From the NCBI RefSeq assembly GCF_002284565.1, contig NZ_NPKI01000004.1:1-64000 (forward strand): a stretch of DNA of 64,000 nt, written 5' to 3'. Positions 8,048-17,520 of this stretch are shown here, piece by piece (the stretch's first letter is position 1; each line of letters begins with the position of its first letter). The notes beneath the pieces were generated by a model that was given only the letters and a program-made list of their open reading frames with translations, was not told the DNA's origin and ran no database searches. A program made the translations under genes and the position numbers. This DNA comes from Mesorhizobium mediterraneum. Its GTDB lineage: Bacteria; Pseudomonadota; Alphaproteobacteria; Rhizobiales; Rhizobiaceae.

Positions 8048-8168
8048 CTGGTTCTTCGATGGCCCAGCAGCCAATGGTCCAGTGGCAAGCCCAGCCTGTG
8101 TCTTGTGCCACCCACCGTGCCGCTCTATTCCGCCATCTGGTCGGCGAAAACGACCAGAGGGGGGCGTG

Positions 8169-9128
8169 ATGAGCAAGTCGATCGATCCGCAAGCCAACCG
8201 CCTGCCTGAGCTCTCCGCTCATCATCAAGACCCGCACTCCTATCCGGATGGCATTGCATTCCTGGACGGGCAATATCTGCCGATGTCGCAAGCCAAGATC
8301 TCGGTGCTGGATTGGGGCTTCCTGCATTCCGACGCCACCTATGACACCGTGCATGTCTGGAACGGCCGATTCTTCCGTCTCGACCTGCATCTCGACCGCT
8401 TCTTCGGCGGGTTGGAAAAGCTGCGCATGACGATCCCGTTCGACCGCGAAGGCGTGGCCGAAATCCTCCACAATTGCGTGGTGCTGTCGGGTCATCGCGC
8501 CGCTTATGTCGAGATGCTGTGCACGCGCGGCGTCTCCCCGACCTTCAGCCGTGACCCGCGCGACGCGGTCAACCGCTTCATGGCTTTCGCCGTTCCCTTC
8601 GGCTCGGTCGCCAATGCCGAGCAATTGCAGCGCGGCCTTCATGTGGCGATCAGCGACAAGGTGCGCATCCCACCGGCCTCGATCGACCCGGCTATCAAGA
8701 ACTATCATTGGCTCGACCTGGTGCGAGGCCTCTACGACGCCTATGACCGCGGCGCGGAGACAGCACTGGTCCTCGATTTCAACGGCAATGTCGCGGAAGG
8801 CCCCGGTTTCAACGTCTTTTGCGTGAATGATGGCAAACTGTCGACGCCGGCCGTCGGCGTGCTGCCCGGCATCACCCGCCGCACCGTCTTCGATCTCTGC
8901 GCGGAGGCAGGACTTGCCGTCACAGCGGCCGATGTCAGCGTCGCCGCGCTGCGTCAGTCCGACGAGATCTTCATCACCTCGACCGCCGGCGGCATCATGC
9001 CGGTGACGGTGATCGACGGTGTTCCGGTCGCGGACGGCAAAGTCGGCGCGATTACCAAGCGCCTCATGGCGATGTATTGGCAGAAGCACGAGGACCCGGC
9101 CTGGTCGAGCCCGGTGCGCTATCCCTGA
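8169..9128 (+). CDS. Class IV PLP aminotransferase (D-amino-acid/branched-chain type)
   Basis: This 319-residue fold type IV aminotransferase has the catalytic lysine in AIKNYHWLD, the family segment SVLDWGFLHSDATYDTV near residue 45 and the C-terminal cofactor motif IFITSTAGGIMPV. The start at 8169 has a purine-rich AGAGGGGGGCG ahead of it. The 47-residue upstream extension overlaps the DUF2293 gene and lacks family similarity. The family includes D-amino-acid aminotransferases, BCATs and 4-amino-4-deoxychorismate lyases; the substrate is unresolved. It lies 121 bases after the DUF2293 gene on the same strand. Confidence 0.9.
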   Translation: MSKSIDPQANRLPELSAHHQDPHSYPDGIAFLDGQYLPMSQAKISVLDWGFLHSDATYDTVHVWNGRFFRLDLHLDRFFGGLEKLRMTIPFDREGVAEILHNCVVLSGHRAAYVEMLCTRGVSPTFSRDPRDAVNRFMAFAVPFGSVANAEQLQRGLHVAISDKVRIPPASIDPAIKNYHWLDLVRGLYDAYDRGAETALVLDFNGNVAEGPGFNVFCVNDGKLSTPAVGVLPGITRRTVFDLCAEAGLAVTAADVSVAALRQSDEIFITSTAGGIMPVTVIDGVPVADGKVGAITKRLMAMYWQKHEDPAWSSPVRYP

Positions 9129-9235
9129 CCCCTGACCGACATCTTCTGGCGTCGGGTCTCATCAACAAAATGTGCTCGACCTTGGAAAAACGGAGCGTGC
9201 TTCGTATATGCCGGAAGCGGAGCAGCCTCCGTTTA

Positions 9236-9303
9236 GACCATGATCCCGAACCGAAGGTCCGCGTCAGTGAAAAGTGGAATCCGGTTTTCGGAATATCATG
9301 GTC
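9236..9303. repeat. Rhizobial-type palindromic intergenic element
   Basis: GACCATGAT (9236-9244) pairs with ATCATGGTC (9295-9303). Internal CCGAA/TTCGG and AACCG/CGGTT pairs give a long imperfect hairpin. It lies between the aminotransferase and the SDR genes, about 50 bases before the SDR start. Degenerate relatives occur elsewhere in the window. Confidence 0.8.
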
Positions 9304-9352
9304 AGACAAGAACTCACAATCAAAGACCCGCAAGGGCAGGAACTGGTGGATC

Positions 9353-10195
9353 ATGACATACAAGGTTTGGTTTATTACCGGATCGTCGAAGGGTTTCGGC
9401 CGCGTCTGGGCGGAAGCCGCGCTCGCCCGCGGTGACCGCGTCGCGGCAACGGCCCGCAATGTCGGCACGCTCGCCGATCTCGTCGATAAATATGGTGACC
9501 ACATCGCCGCAATAGAGCTTGATGTCACCGACAAGAAAGCCGTCGATGCCGCCATTGCCGAAGCGCATGGCCGTTTCGGCCGGCTCGACGTCGTCATCAA
9601 CAATGCCGGCTATGGCCATTTCGGCGCCATCGAGGAAGTCAGCGAACAGGAAGCCCGCGACCAGATCGAAACCAATGTGTTCGGCGCTCTTTGGGTGACC
9701 CAGGCCGCCCTGCCGATCATGCGGGCGCAGCGTTCCGGCCACATTATCCAGATCTCGTCGATCGGCGGCGTCAATGCCTTTGCGTCGCTCGGCCTCTATC
9801 ATGCGTCGAAATGGGCGCTGGAAGCGTTTAGCCAGTCGCTCAGTATCGAGGTCGCGGAGTTCGGCATCCATGTGACGCTTGTCGAGCCGGGCGGGTTCTC
9901 CACCGACTGGGCCGGCCCGTCCGCCAAGGTTTCGAAGCCGATCGCTGCCTATGAGCCGGCCCGTGCCGCGATGGCGGAGCGCCGCAAGCGCTCGGTGGCT
10001 GGTGATCCCGCCGCCACCGGACCGGCAATGCTTGAAATCGTCGATGCGGCCGAACCGCCGCTGCGGGTATTCTTCGGCGATGGCGGCCTGCCGATGATCC
10101 GCCAAGAATACGCCAACCGCATCGCGCTCTGGGAAAAGTGGGATCACGTGTCCGTCATGGCGCAGGGCGAGAACAAGAACCGCAAGGCCGCCTAG
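9353..10195 (+). CDS. SDR family oxidoreductase
   Basis: This 280-residue short-chain dehydrogenase has the cofactor motif TGSSKGFGR at residue 8, NNAGYG, the catalytic Ser in SSIGG and YHASK as the Tyr/Lys pair. The C-terminal part after residue 190 (GGFSTDWAG...) is typical of the retinol-dehydrogenase-like branch of bacterial SDRs. I chose the ATG at 9353 because the upstream in-frame extension of 92 codons runs through the palindromic element. There is no operon partner, and the substrate is unknown. Confidence 0.9.
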   Translation: MTYKVWFITGSSKGFGRVWAEAALARGDRVAATARNVGTLADLVDKYGDHIAAIELDVTDKKAVDAAIAEAHGRFGRLDVVINNAGYGHFGAIEEVSEQEARDQIETNVFGALWVTQAALPIMRAQRSGHIIQISSIGGVNAFASLGLYHASKWALEAFSQSLSIEVAEFGIHVTLVEPGGFSTDWAGPSAKVSKPIAAYEPARAAMAERRKRSVAGDPAATGPAMLEIVDAAEPPLRVFFGDGGLPMIRQEYANRIALWEKWDHVSVMAQGENKNRKAA

Positions 10196-10251
10196 AGGCG
10201 ATCCGGAAATCGCTACGCCGCCATGGCGGCGTAGCCCCAGTCTCACCTGCC

Positions 10252-10869
10252 CTAAGCTCGGTAAATCCACTGCTCCGGCACGCGCACCGAAATCTCCTCG
10301 CCTGCCGTGATGCGGCCTGGCTTTTCGACCCAGGCGACGAGGCCGCGCAACCGCTTTGCCACCTTCGGAAACAGCAGCGCGCCGGCCTCATGGTCGGCCA
10401 TTCCGGCATTTTCGGCGACCGAGCGTCCGGCGATGCGGCAAGGCCCGTTCTGCGCGTCGACCTTGATGGTGACGCCGCCTTTGAAGAACAGCAGCGTGCC
10501 GGACGGCAGCATGGAGAGATGCGGCAAGCCTTCGATCAAGAGGTTGGCGCCGATCCACTCCGGCTTGATCTCGGCGATGCCCATCCGCTGGGCGACGATC
10601 GCCAGCTCGTCCGCCGCCACGACGGACAATTGCCGCTCGTTGCGCATTTCGGTACCGCGTGGATACCAGGGTTCGCGCCCGCCGGAGCGCCGCGTCGCGC
10701 CGGCGTGGAAATCGCCGTCGATGCCGTCGAAGCCAAGCCGCAATTCATTCACCGCGCGGGTCTCGAAATGATCCGATGGCGCGACGTAAAGCGCTGCCAC
10801 CTGCGCGGCAAGCTTCCGCGCCGGGATGATTTCGATCGGATTTTCGGCCTCGGGGAAGAGATCCAGCAT
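10252..10869 (-). CDS. MOSC domain-containing protein
   Basis: This 205-residue cytoplasmic protein is built around the MOSC fold found at the C-terminus of molybdenum-cofactor sulfurases. Visible features are GIDGDFHAGATRRSG, NERQLSVVAADEL and the pocket NGPCRIAGRSV, whose Cys fits the cysteine position used in sulfur or metal transfer. The start at 10869 has AAGGAG eight bases upstream. Members often act on N-hydroxylated or sulfur-containing compounds; the exact role is unknown. It is a single gene convergent with the preceding SDR. Confidence 0.87.
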   Translation of the reverse strand: MLDLFPEAENPIEIIPARKLAAQVAALYVAPSDHFETRAVNELRLGFDGIDGDFHAGATRRSGGREPWYPRGTEMRNERQLSVVAADELAIVAQRMGIAEIKPEWIGANLLIEGLPHLSMLPSGTLLFFKGGVTIKVDAQNGPCRIAGRSVAENAGMADHEAGALLFPKVAKRLRGLVAWVEKPGRITAGEEISVRVPEQWIYRA

Positions 10870-11011
10870 AGGCTTCGCTCCTTGCGTGATGCCGCGCAAT
10901 TAGCCGCAGTCAGCTCATCAGGTCCAGTCTAAAGCGCTGATGCTCCGATCAAGGAGACTGATGCGATTGTACCGGCTCGTTCCAATGCTGACGCGTACGC
11001 GCCAAAATAGA

Positions 11012-12133
11012 TCAGAGCATGCGCAATAGCGCCCCGCCAATCGAATAGCCGGCACCGAAGGCGCAGAGCAGGCCGTAGTCTCCGGCCTTCATGTCGGCGT
11101 GGTTCTCCGACAGGGCGACGATCGCGCCGGCGCCGGCGGTGTTGCCGAGGCGCTCCAGCACCATCGGCGCGCGGTCATGATCGACCTCGTGGCCGAACGA
11201 CAGTTTCAGGATCATGGCGTTCATCCGCGCATTGGCCTGATGCAGCCAGAAGCGCCGGATCGCCTGCGGCGTCAGCCCGTGTTCGGCCAGGAACTCGACG
11301 ATGAATTTATGCCCGGCAACGGTAACTTCCTTGAACACCTTGTTGCCGACCTGCTTGATCAGATTGCCTTCCAGATTGATCATATACGGATCGTCCTGGG
11401 CGGTGCGCGTGTGGTAGCCGAGATTGGTGCGGATATTGTTGGACATCTGCGTCCAGGTGCGCGTGTCGAGCACTTCAAAACGTCCGGGCCGCTTCTCGCC
11501 CTGGGCAAGCCCCCCGACGATCATCGAAACAGAGGCATCGCCGAAGATGAAATGCGTCTGCCGGTCGCGGAAATTGAGATGGCCGGTGATGATCTCGGGC
11601 GTCGTCACCAGCACGCGCCTGTGGGCGCCGGCCCGCACCAGATTGACCGCAATGTGCAATGCCGCCGCCGCCGACGAGCAGCCAAGCCCCATGTCGAAGC
11701 CGGCGCCCTTCGTGCCCATCGCCTGCTGCATCTCGATGGCGATCGCCGGATAGGGCCGCTGGTGATGCGAGGCCGAGCAGATCACCAGGTCGATATCCCC
11801 AGGCTCCAGGCCGGCATGGTCGAGCGCTTTCCTGGCCGACGCGATGCCGAACTCGGCTTCCAACGACAGCGCATCGTCCGGCCGCGCCGGAATGCGCGGC
11901 GCCATGCGGGTCGGGTCGAGAATGCCTTCCCGCTCGATCACATGGCGGGTCTGCACGCCCGAAGCATGAACGATGAAGGCGCTGTCCGACTTCTGCAGCA
12001 GCGTCTCGCCCGTGGCCCGGCGGCGGACATTCTCCATGTCGACCCAGGCATTGAAGCTGCCGACCAGTTCTTCATTGGTGATCGAAGGCTCGGGGATTTC
12101 AACGCCGATGCCGCTGATGATGACGCGATGCAT
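11012..12133 (-). CDS. Beta-ketoacyl-ACP synthase III (FabH-like)
   Basis: This 373-residue thiolase-fold enzyme has the FabH catalytic triad: Cys in MGLGCSSAAAAL, His in WLHQANARMN and Asn in GNTAGAGAIVAL. It is about 50 residues longer than housekeeping FabH (about 320), with an insert near residues 30-60 (SFNAWVDMENVRRRATGE). It may therefore belong to a secondary, substrate-specialised branch that condenses an unusual acyl-CoA starter. It stands alone, without fab neighbours. A role in specialised lipid or polyketide initiation is inference. Confidence 0.88.
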   Translation of the reverse strand: MHRVIISGIGVEIPEPSITNEELVGSFNAWVDMENVRRRATGETLLQKSDSAFIVHASGVQTRHVIEREGILDPTRMAPRIPARPDDALSLEAEFGIASARKALDHAGLEPGDIDLVICSASHHQRPYPAIAIEMQQAMGTKGAGFDMGLGCSSAAAALHIAVNLVRAGAHRRVLVTTPEIITGHLNFRDRQTHFIFGDASVSMIVGGLAQGEKRPGRFEVLDTRTWTQMSNNIRTNLGYHTRTAQDDPYMINLEGNLIKQVGNKVFKEVTVAGHKFIVEFLAEHGLTPQAIRRFWLHQANARMNAMILKLSFGHEVDHDRAPMVLERLGNTAGAGAIVALSENHADMKAGDYGLLCAFGAGYSIGGALLRML

Positions 12134-12228
12134 TTTCAGTTCGTCCCCATGCGCAGGCGTTGCGGCTTGATGTGGGCGCCGCGAGAGCTCGGCGCAACAT
12201 CTTTCGCATCAAGCAAGTTTATGCGGGC

Positions 12229-13017
12229 TTAAATCAAGTGCCTGAGCAAAGCGGCGCGCCGCGCGACGATGAAGAGGCGGGGAAAGCGCAGCAGCACCTT
12301 GCCGTTCGCCGTCTTCGGATAGGCTTGCGCGATCGCTGCCGTGTAGCGGTTGAGGAAAAGCCGCCGCTCGTCCTCGTCGAGCGGATCGAGGAACGGCTTC
12401 AGCCCAGTCGACTTCAGCCACTCGACGATGGCTTCGGCATCGGCCAGCGGGTGATTGTAGGCCGTGTGCCAGATGTCGAGCCGGTCGGAGAACGGCGACA
12501 AAAGATCGTAGTAGAACGATACCGGCGGCAGTTGCCCGCGCGCTGCATTCCTCAGCTTGTCGGCAAACGGCATTTCGGCCGCCGTCTCCCGCATCAGCCG
12601 GTGCGAGGGCTCGCTCATATTGTCGGGCATCTGCACGGCAAGCGCGCCGCCGGGCGCCAAAAATCCTATCAGCCGCTGCAAGATCGCCGGATGCTCGGGC
12701 AGCCACTGGAACACTGCGTTGGCGAAGATCACGTCGACCGGTTTTTCGGGCTGCCACGCCGCCGCATCGGCCAACTCGAAGGTTACATCAGGCAAACGTG
12801 CCCTCGCCTTCTCGATCATGTCGGGCGAGGTGTCGAACCCGCTGACCTGCGCGCTCGGCCAGCGTTCGACCAGCAATCCGGTCGAATTGCCAGGTCCGCA
12901 GCCGATATCGACCACCCGCTGCGGTGCCTCCACCGGCACCTGCGCGACGAGATCGCGCGACGGCCGCGTGCGCTCGTCCTCGAATTTCAGATATTGGGCG
13001 GCGGACCAATCAGCCAT
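12229..13017 (-). CDS. tam: Trans-aconitate 2-methyltransferase
   Basis: Tam uses SAM to esterify trans-aconitate, a spontaneous inhibitor of aconitase, and so detoxifies it. The 262-residue protein begins [19 protein letters not shown] as homologues do. It has SAM motif [13 protein letters not shown], motif [12 protein letters not shown] and the family segment [22 protein letters not shown] ribosome-binding site supports the start. It lies immediately downstream of ettA on the same strand with 47 bases between, so the two may be cotranscribed. Confidence 0.95.
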   Translation of the reverse strand: MADWSAAQYLKFEDERTRPSRDLVAQVPVEAPQRVVDIGCGPGNSTGLLVERWPSAQVSGFDTSPDMIEKARARLPDVTFELADAAAWQPEKPVDVIFANAVFQWLPEHPAILQRLIGFLAPGGALAVQMPDNMSEPSHRLMRETAAEMPFADKLRNAARGQLPPVSFYYDLLSPFSDRLDIWHTAYNHPLADAEAIVEWLKSTGLKPFLDPLDEDERRLFLNRYTAAIAQAYPKTANGKVLLRFPRLFIVARRAALLRHLI

Positions 13018-13064
13018 TTCAGCTCCTCAGGTCATTCGAGAATTCGCCGCCCGATATGCGCACT

Positions 13065-14714
13065 CTACCTCGTCAGCCGCTTATACGTCATCCTGTGCGG
13101 ATTGACGGCATCGGGGCCCAGCCGGCGGATCTTGTCCTGCTCGTAATCCTCGAAATTGCCCTCGAACCATTCGACATGGCTATCGCCCTCAAAGGCGAGG
13201 ATGTGCGTCGCCAGCCGGTCGAGGAACATGCGGTCGTGCGAGATGATGACGGCGCAGCCGGCGAAGTTTTCCAGCGCGTCTTCGAGGGCCGCCAGCGTTT
13301 CCGTATCGAGATCGTTGGTCGGTTCGTCGAGCAGCAGCACATTGCCGCCGGTCTTCAGCATCTTGGCCAGATGCACACGGTTGCGCTGGCCGCCGGACAG
13401 ATTGCCGACCTTCTGCTGCTGGTCGCCGCCACGAAAATTGAACGACGCGCAATAGGCGCGGGTGTTGGCCTCGAACTTGCCGAGCTTGACCACTTCGGCG
13501 CCGCCCGAGATTTCTTCCCACACGGTCTTGGTTGGGTCGAGTGCGTCGCGGCTCTGGTCGACGTAACCGAGCTTGACCGTCTCGCCGACGCGGATCGTGC
13601 CGGCATCCGGCTTTTCCTGGCCGGTGATCATGCGGAACAAAGTCGTCTTGCCGGCGCCGTTCGGGCCGATGACGCCGACGATGCCGCCCGGCGGCAGCTT
13701 GAATTCGAGATCGTCGATCAGCAGCGTGTCGCCAAAGCCCTTCGACAGGTCGTCGACCTCGATCACCACATTGCCGAGCCGCTCGCCATGCGGAATGACG
13801 ATCTGTGTGTCGCTCGGACGCCGCTTGTCGGCTGCGTCCAGCAGATCCTGGAACGCCTGGATGCGCGCTTTCGATTTGGTCTGCCGGGCCTTCGGGCTGG
13901 ACTGGATCCACTCGCGCTCGCGGCCGATCGCCCGCTGGCGTGCGTCGTCCTCGCGGCCCTCCTGCTTGAGCCGCTTGGCCTTGGCTTCGAGATATTTAGT
14001 GTAGTTGCCCTCATACGGAATGCCGCGGCCGCGGTCGAGCTCGAGGATCCAGCCGGTGACATTGTCGAGGAAGTAGCGATCGTGGGTGATGATCATCACG
14101 GCGCCCGGATAGGCGCGCAGATGCTTTTCCAGCCAGGCTGTGGTCTCGGCGTCGAGATGGTTGGTCGGCTCGTCTAGCAGCAGAAGGTCGGGCTGGCGCA
14201 GCAGGAGCTGGCAAAGCGCGACGCGGCGGCGCTCGCCGCCCGACAGCTTGGTGACGTCGGCTTCCTTAGGCGGACAGCCCAGCGCTTCCATCGCCATCTC
14301 GACCTGTTGTTCGAGATCCCACAGGTTGAGCCGGTCCATCTCGTCCTGGAGCTTGGCCGACTCGTCGGCCGTGTCGTCGGAATAGTTCATCATCAATTCG
14401 TTGTAGCGCTCGATGATGGCAGTCTTGGCGGCGACGCCTTCCATGACGTTCTCGAACACGGTCTTGCTCGCATCGAGTGCCGGCTCCTGCGCCAAGTAGC
14501 CGACGGTCGCGCCTTCGGCCAGCCACGCCTCACCGCTCCACTCCTTGTCGATGCCGGCCATGATCTTGAGGATCGTCGACTTGCCGGCGCCGTTCGGACC
14601 GAGGATGCCGATCTTGGCATCCGGGTAGAAGGAGAGGTGGATATTCTCGAGCACCTTCTTGGTGCCATAGGCCTTGTTGAGGCCGGCCATGTGATAGATG
14701 AACTGGCGTGCCAC
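13065..14714 (-). CDS. ettA: Energy-dependent translational throttle protein EttA (ABC-F)
   Basis: EttA binds the ribosomal E site and gates entry into elongation according to ATP/ADP. The 549-residue protein has two ABC cassettes: Walker A GPNGAGKST and GPNGAGKTT, signatures LSGGERRRVALCQ and LSGGQRNRVHLAK, and Walker B LLLDEPTNHLD and LLLDEPTNDLD. There are no membrane segments. The arm region between them carries the characteristic EREWIQSSPKARQ. Translation appears to start at GTG (MARQFIYHM) behind an AGGGAAAG sequence. Confidence 0.97.
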   Translation of the reverse strand: MARQFIYHMAGLNKAYGTKKVLENIHLSFYPDAKIGILGPNGAGKSTILKIMAGIDKEWSGEAWLAEGATVGYLAQEPALDASKTVFENVMEGVAAKTAIIERYNELMMNYSDDTADESAKLQDEMDRLNLWDLEQQVEMAMEALGCPPKEADVTKLSGGERRRVALCQLLLRQPDLLLLDEPTNHLDAETTAWLEKHLRAYPGAVMIITHDRYFLDNVTGWILELDRGRGIPYEGNYTKYLEAKAKRLKQEGREDDARQRAIGREREWIQSSPKARQTKSKARIQAFQDLLDAADKRRPSDTQIVIPHGERLGNVVIEVDDLSKGFGDTLLIDDLEFKLPPGGIVGVIGPNGAGKTTLFRMITGQEKPDAGTIRVGETVKLGYVDQSRDALDPTKTVWEEISGGAEVVKLGKFEANTRAYCASFNFRGGDQQQKVGNLSGGQRNRVHLAKMLKTGGNVLLLDEPTNDLDTETLAALEDALENFAGCAVIISHDRMFLDRLATHILAFEGDSHVEWFEGNFEDYEQDKIRRLGPDAVNPHRMTYKRLTR

Positions 14715-14976
14715 GCGCGCTTTCCCTGAAAAGTCGACTGGAATGTCGGATTGAATGGAAGTTGCGCGCTATGTAGGCGATGCCGCGCCGAACGGCAAAC
14801 TGTTTTGGCATTTGTGGCTCATCTTCGGGCCGAAGACGCTCATCGAACTGTCGCCGCTTTCGGTTCGCTGCATAGCCCGGCGCAAGCTCCGGTTAACCAT
14901 TCCGCGTCAAAAAGGTGTCGGATGGGGAATCGCCGGCAAGCCGCGATTTCTGCGGTGAAAGATCGGATCGACGGCG

Positions 14977-16272
14977 TTGTTGAACAGTTGCCTGCTCCTT
15001 GCCGAAGCGGTTCTCTATTTCGGTGTCATGGTCACGCTTTTCCGGTTCAGGCACCGCATCGGCCTCGGCGTGTTTGTCTGCGCGCTCGGGGTCATGCATT
15101 TCCTCGAAACCTACCTCGCCAGCGTCTTTTACGTCGCGCTACCGTTCGGCATGGTTTCGCCCGGTTCCGCCGTGCTGTTTTCCGGCAAGCTTGTGATGCT
15201 CCTGCTGCTTTACATCAAGGAGGACGCGGCAACCGTCCGGCAGCCGATCTACGGCCTGTTGCTCGGCAATGCCCTGATGATCGGGCTTGTGCTCGTCCTG
15301 CGCCTGCATGAGATCGCACCGCTTCCCAGTGGCAAGCTTCCCGACATCGGCTTCATCGACCAGATGGGCTGGCTGATGGTGTGGGGCACGATGCTGCTCT
15401 TCGTTGACGCCATCCTGATCATCCTGCTCTACGAAAAGCTTGGGCGTTATCTTCGCAAGGCGCTTTTTACCCGCATCCTGGTCTCCGTCGCCTGCGTGCT
15501 GACATTCGACCAGGCTGGGTTTTTCACCGCGCTGCACTTCGTCACCGGCGCACCAATCGCGGTTTTCTTCGGCGGCGGGTTCGCCAAGATGGGCGCGGCG
15601 CTTGCCTACAGCATCATGCTTGTCGCTTACATCAGATGGTTCGAGGCGCGGCAGATCCCGGCCCCGCGCGGGCTGTCCGACATATTCGACACGCTGACCT
15701 ACCGCGAGCGCTATGAGGCGCTGATCGAGCATGTCGGCCGCGACGGCCTCACCGGCCTGCTGCACAGAGGACGCTTCGACAGCGACGGCGAAGCGGCCGT
15801 TGCCGCCAGCCTGCGAACGGCCAAGCCGCTCAGCCTGCTGATCATCGACGTCGACCACTTCAAATCGATCAACGATCGCTTCGGCCACGCCGAGGGCGAC
15901 AAGGTGCTGAAATCCGTCGCCGCCCTGCTCGGCGAGATTGTCGGTCCCGAGGATCAGGTGTTCAGGATCGGCGGAGAGGAATTCGCCATCCTCTGCTCAC
16001 GTCCGCATTCGGTCGCCAGGCTGCTTGGCGAAAGCATCAGGCACGCGGTCAAGACATCCGCAAACACCAGCCGGTTCGACATCACCGTCAGCGCCGGCAT
16101 CTCCACCGTTAGTGAGACAACCCGCTGCCTTGCCGATCTTTTTGCGCTGGCCGACCAGCGCCTCTACAAGGCCAAATCGACCGGGCGCGACCGCGTCGTC
16201 GGCGAACCGGGCGGCCACGAGGCCGACAGCCTCACCGCGTGGACCAGGTCAGGGCGCAGCGCCGAAGCATAA
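14977..16272 (+). CDS. Membrane-anchored diguanylate cyclase (GGDEF)
   Basis: This protein of about 431 residues has six or seven transmembrane segments (residues 1-215) followed by a GGDEF domain (about 250-410). It should make cyclic di-GMP from two GTP at the inner membrane. The active site reads RIGGEEF, a functional variant, and IDVDHFKSINDRFGH is intact. The product-inhibition RxxD motif is absent (GPED in its place), so feedback control may be lost. The start is uncertain: an in-frame TGA at 14956 limits the ORF to a TTG at 14977 or a later ATG at 15028. The signal sensed by the membrane part is unknown. Confidence 0.92.
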   Translation: MLNSCLLLAEAVLYFGVMVTLFRFRHRIGLGVFVCALGVMHFLETYLASVFYVALPFGMVSPGSAVLFSGKLVMLLLLYIKEDAATVRQPIYGLLLGNALMIGLVLVLRLHEIAPLPSGKLPDIGFIDQMGWLMVWGTMLLFVDAILIILLYEKLGRYLRKALFTRILVSVACVLTFDQAGFFTALHFVTGAPIAVFFGGGFAKMGAALAYSIMLVAYIRWFEARQIPAPRGLSDIFDTLTYRERYEALIEHVGRDGLTGLLHRGRFDSDGEAAVAASLRTAKPLSLLIIDVDHFKSINDRFGHAEGDKVLKSVAALLGEIVGPEDQVFRIGGEEFAILCSRPHSVARLLGESIRHAVKTSANTSRFDITVSAGISTVSETTRCLADLFALADQRLYKAKSTGRDRVVGEPGGHEADSLTAWTRSGRSAEA

Positions 16273-16299
16273 TTTCCGGCCTGCCTGCTGGCTTGCCTG

Positions 16300-17319
16300 T
16301 TATTGGAATCCTGTGGGATCGACAACGCCTTTCGGGCAGCCGGCTTTGCTTGTCGGCGCGGCAGCCTGCATCAGGTCGCCGAGCCGACTGCTCGGACCGA
16401 TTGGGCCGGTGAGGCCAAGCGTCAGCTCACCGATCAGCCGCCTACCACTCGTCGAATCGACCAGGCAGGATAGCCGGACCCGCTCACCTGCCCCGGCGCC
16501 AAACGCGCTATCGAAGGCACTGCGGATCTGATCCGACGTCAGTTGCTTGCCGATGTTCTTTGCAAACAGATCACGCACCGTTGAAGCATTTACCGCGCGC
16601 GTCAGGTTCAGCGCATCGGAAAAATACTCTTGCTGGCTCTTGCCGTAGCAGGTGCCATGCTTGATCCATTCATGTCTTTCCAAGTCTGATGCGGTGCCCG
16701 GCATCACCCGATCGAGTTCCGAACGCGTGTTCGGGGCGAGCTCGACCGGCGGCAGATCCTGCCAGTGCGCCGGATTGTCGTTCGCCTTGTCGGCCGCTGC
16801 CACCTGGCAATAGAAATTTCCGTTCGGCTGCGGCCACAGCCCGTGCAAAGTGAAATGCGTGGCGTCGAAACCGGCCGCAGTCTGCGCCTTGCATTCAGTC
16901 TTGCCGGGCCTGGTTTCGCAAAAGGCCGGCTGCCAGCTCAGCGCGAGGACATATTCGGGCTTTCCCGAAACCGGCGCAGCAGATTTGTCCCCTTCGGTCG
17001 GCACCGGCGCGGCCGTGGATGCGCTGCCACCCGAAACATGGCCGCAATCGACCTTCACCCATCGGCGCTCCGGATCCGCACCCGGCACGCGGATCAGATA
17101 ATGCGTGGGAGCATCCTTGTTGCCGGCCAGAAGCTCGTAGCTCTGTCCCGCATCGGTCGAGATGTCGCCGGGGTTCTTGCCGCTCTTGATGGCCTGCGTC
17201 GCTGGACAGGTGGCGTCGGCTACGAAAGAGCCGCTCATCTTGACCTCGGCCCGCGCAGCACCCGTTAGCAACGCGGCGACAAGCGCCAATCCGAAAACAA
17301 GACCTGTCCGCATGCGCAT
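16300..17319 (-). CDS. Secreted ribonuclease T2 family protein with N-terminal extension
   Basis: This 339-residue RNase I-like endoribonuclease is probably periplasmic. A signal peptide (MRMRTGLVFGLALVAALLTG, cleaved after ARA) is followed by an extra region of about 90 residues containing paired cysteines. The T2 fold from about residue 115 carries both catalytic boxes, FTLHGLWPQ and HEWIKHGTCYG. The start at 17319 has GGGGG eight bases upstream. The N-terminal region (ADATCPATQAIKSG...) is not part of the RNase and may be a binding module. It is convergent with the diguanylate cyclase. Confidence 0.93.
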   Translation of the reverse strand: MRMRTGLVFGLALVAALLTGAARAEVKMSGSFVADATCPATQAIKSGKNPGDISTDAGQSYELLAGNKDAPTHYLIRVPGADPERRWVKVDCGHVSGGSASTAAPVPTEGDKSAAPVSGKPEYVLALSWQPAFCETRPGKTECKAQTAAGFDATHFTLHGLWPQPNGNFYCQVAAADKANDNPAHWQDLPPVELAPNTRSELDRVMPGTASDLERHEWIKHGTCYGKSQQEYFSDALNLTRAVNASTVRDLFAKNIGKQLTSDQIRSAFDSAFGAGAGERVRLSCLVDSTSGRRLIGELTLGLTGPIGPSSRLGDLMQAAAPTSKAGCPKGVVDPTGFQ

Positions 17320-17520
17320 AGAAGGACCCCCGGCTGAAAGATGCTGCGGCAACAGACTGCCGCCCTCTCTCGGTATCAAATTTTCCATGTCAGAATTGCG
17401 ATACCGCGCGTTGCGACGCAAGAACAGCGTTGCGAAAACACCGCCAACGGATTGACGCAAAACCGGCGTCGGCGCACACAAACGCCGGAGGCGCGAAAAC
17501 GCGTTGGAGACGAAGCGACA

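Noticed and set aside
11099..12232. 377-codon frame opposite the ketoacyl synthase gene
   Set aside because: It is an antisense shadow of a gene with a full catalytic triad.
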